A stretch of DNA of 64,000 nucleotides from an uncultured Granulosicoccaceae bacterium. Its GTDB lineage: Bacteria; Pseudomonadota; Gammaproteobacteria; Granulosicoccales; Granulosicoccaceae. Both the position numbers and the translations under genes were made by a program. The stretch spans positions 35,284 through 99,283 of the forward strand of contig CALLBO010000066.1 in assembly GCA_937998875.1 (NCBI GenBank), in the 5' to 3' direction. Under the pieces are notes generated by a model that made no database searches, was not told where the DNA came from, and worked only from the letters and a program-made list of their open reading frames with translations. This document shows, one piece after another, positions 63,527 to 64,000 of the stretch. Numbering within the stretch: the stretch's first letter is position 1; every line of letters starts with the position of its first letter.

Positions 63527-64000
63527 ATGCCCAAGCCTCGTAAGCTTCAAATCTCGCTGGAAGCAACACCTTTCTATAACTGTGTTTCTCGATGCGTCAG
63601 ACGCGCATTTATATGCGGCAATGATTCCGTTACCGGTCGTTCCCATGAACACCGCAGACAACAGATCATATACGACCTGCTAAGTCTTGCCTCCCTCTTC
63701 GATATAGATGTGGCGGCATTCGTTGTTATGTCCAACCATTATCATGTGGTTCTTCATGTCGATGCCGAAGCGTGCAAGAATGCTGATCCAAAAGACATCG
63801 TTCGAAAACGGCACCAGCTCTGCAATGGCAAATACGTTTCTCGCAGATACCTGGAGGGTGATGCGCTTAAGCAACATGAACTTGATTTGATCGATACCCT
63901 GATCAAGTCCTGGCGTTCCAGGCTATTTGATATCAGTTTATGAAAGTCCTCAATGGGAACATTGAACAACAAGCCAACAAGGAAGACGGCTGCACTGGAC
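63527..64000 (+). pseudogene. Frameshifted REP-associated Y1 transposase, runs to window edge
   Basis: ATG at 63527, MPKPRKLQISLEATPFYNC. It keeps CNDSVTGRSHEHRRQQ-like residues, VMSNHYHVVLHV with the HUH motif and KQHELDLIDTLIKSWRSRLFD. Near 63936 four bases (CTGG in the 61-kb copy) are missing, which causes a stop at 63943; the downstream sequence still reads KVLNGNIEQQANKEDGCTG in another frame. The most complete of three copies in the window. Confidence 0.8.

Noticed and set aside
1..64000. CRISPR arrays, rRNA, tRNA, c-di-GMP riboswitches, integrase/attachment sites, intact insertion sequences
   Set aside because: Looked for by eye because of the many cyclic-di-GMP genes and the accessory stretch; no sequence with the required conserved core or repeat pattern was seen. 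A covariance-model search would settle the RNA classes.

Overview
The window looks like chromosome of a free-living, probably aquatic gammaproteobacterium with about 50 % G+C. This rests on a Blc-type lipocalin, a Cfa/DUF2878/DUF1295 operon, several OmpA-family lipoproteins, four GGDEF-EAL proteins, GlyGly-CTERM-like tails and remnants of REP-associated (Y1) transposases. I cannot name the genus. No rRNA, tRNA, CRISPR array, phage or intact insertion sequence was seen.

Layout. 1-3 kb: a secreted AGE-family epimerase that runs off the window and carries six 33-residue GWGW repeats, then a parallel beta-helix lipoprotein. 3-6.5 kb: a FixJ/NarL-type regulator, a small membrane protein, and a PAS-like/LuxR-HTH protein fused to an alpha/beta-hydrolase fold that has lost its catalytic residues. 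6.5-9.7 kb: a lipid-modification operon (Cfa-like methyltransferase, DUF2878, DUF1295, lipocalin). 10-11 kb: a membrane-anchored TIR protein. 11.6-15.2 kb: a carbamoyltransferase / SxtJ / DUF5989 / SGNH-hydrolase operon resembling sxtI-sxtJ-sxtK of saxitoxin clusters. 15.2-17.5 kb: OmpA/DUF4398 lipoproteins. 17.9-25 kb and 37-43 kb: cyclic-di-GMP signalling genes (PhnD-like binding protein + GGDEF-EAL; HAMP-GGDEF-EAL; FIST + GGDEF-EAL; GAF-GAF-GGDEF-EAL). 25-33 kb: a Cys-rich lipoprotein pair and a 2042-residue secreted modular glycosidase-like protein. 33-37 kb: flavin amine oxidase, ChrR-type cupin, glutathione S-transferase and a divergent TetR regulator with a clear operator inside a sigma-70 promoter. 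43-47 kb: two glutaredoxin-type proteins, a decayed gene and a periplasmic HtrA-like protease. 47-52 kb: two secreted proteins with GWGW-type motifs, whose promoters share a GTCATGAC palindrome, and a Yip1 membrane protein. 52-57 kb: a periplasmic binding protein and an operon DUF2141 / carotenoid oxygenase / LytS-type kinase / LytTR regulator. 57-64 kb: an accessory stretch with three damaged Y1-transposase copies, a P-loop sulfotransferase-like gene, a DUF1127-like small protein and a secreted phosphodiesterase with three N-terminal repeats.

Themes. Much of the window is sensory (cyclic-di-GMP, LytTR, LuxR) or envelope/secreted (lipoproteins, polysaccharide-active proteins). The most unusual designs are the catalytically empty hydrolase-LuxR fusion, the carotenoid oxygenase co-transcribed with its own two-component system, the sxtIJK-like cassette outside any toxin cluster, and the shared promoter signature of the GWGW-motif secreted proteins.
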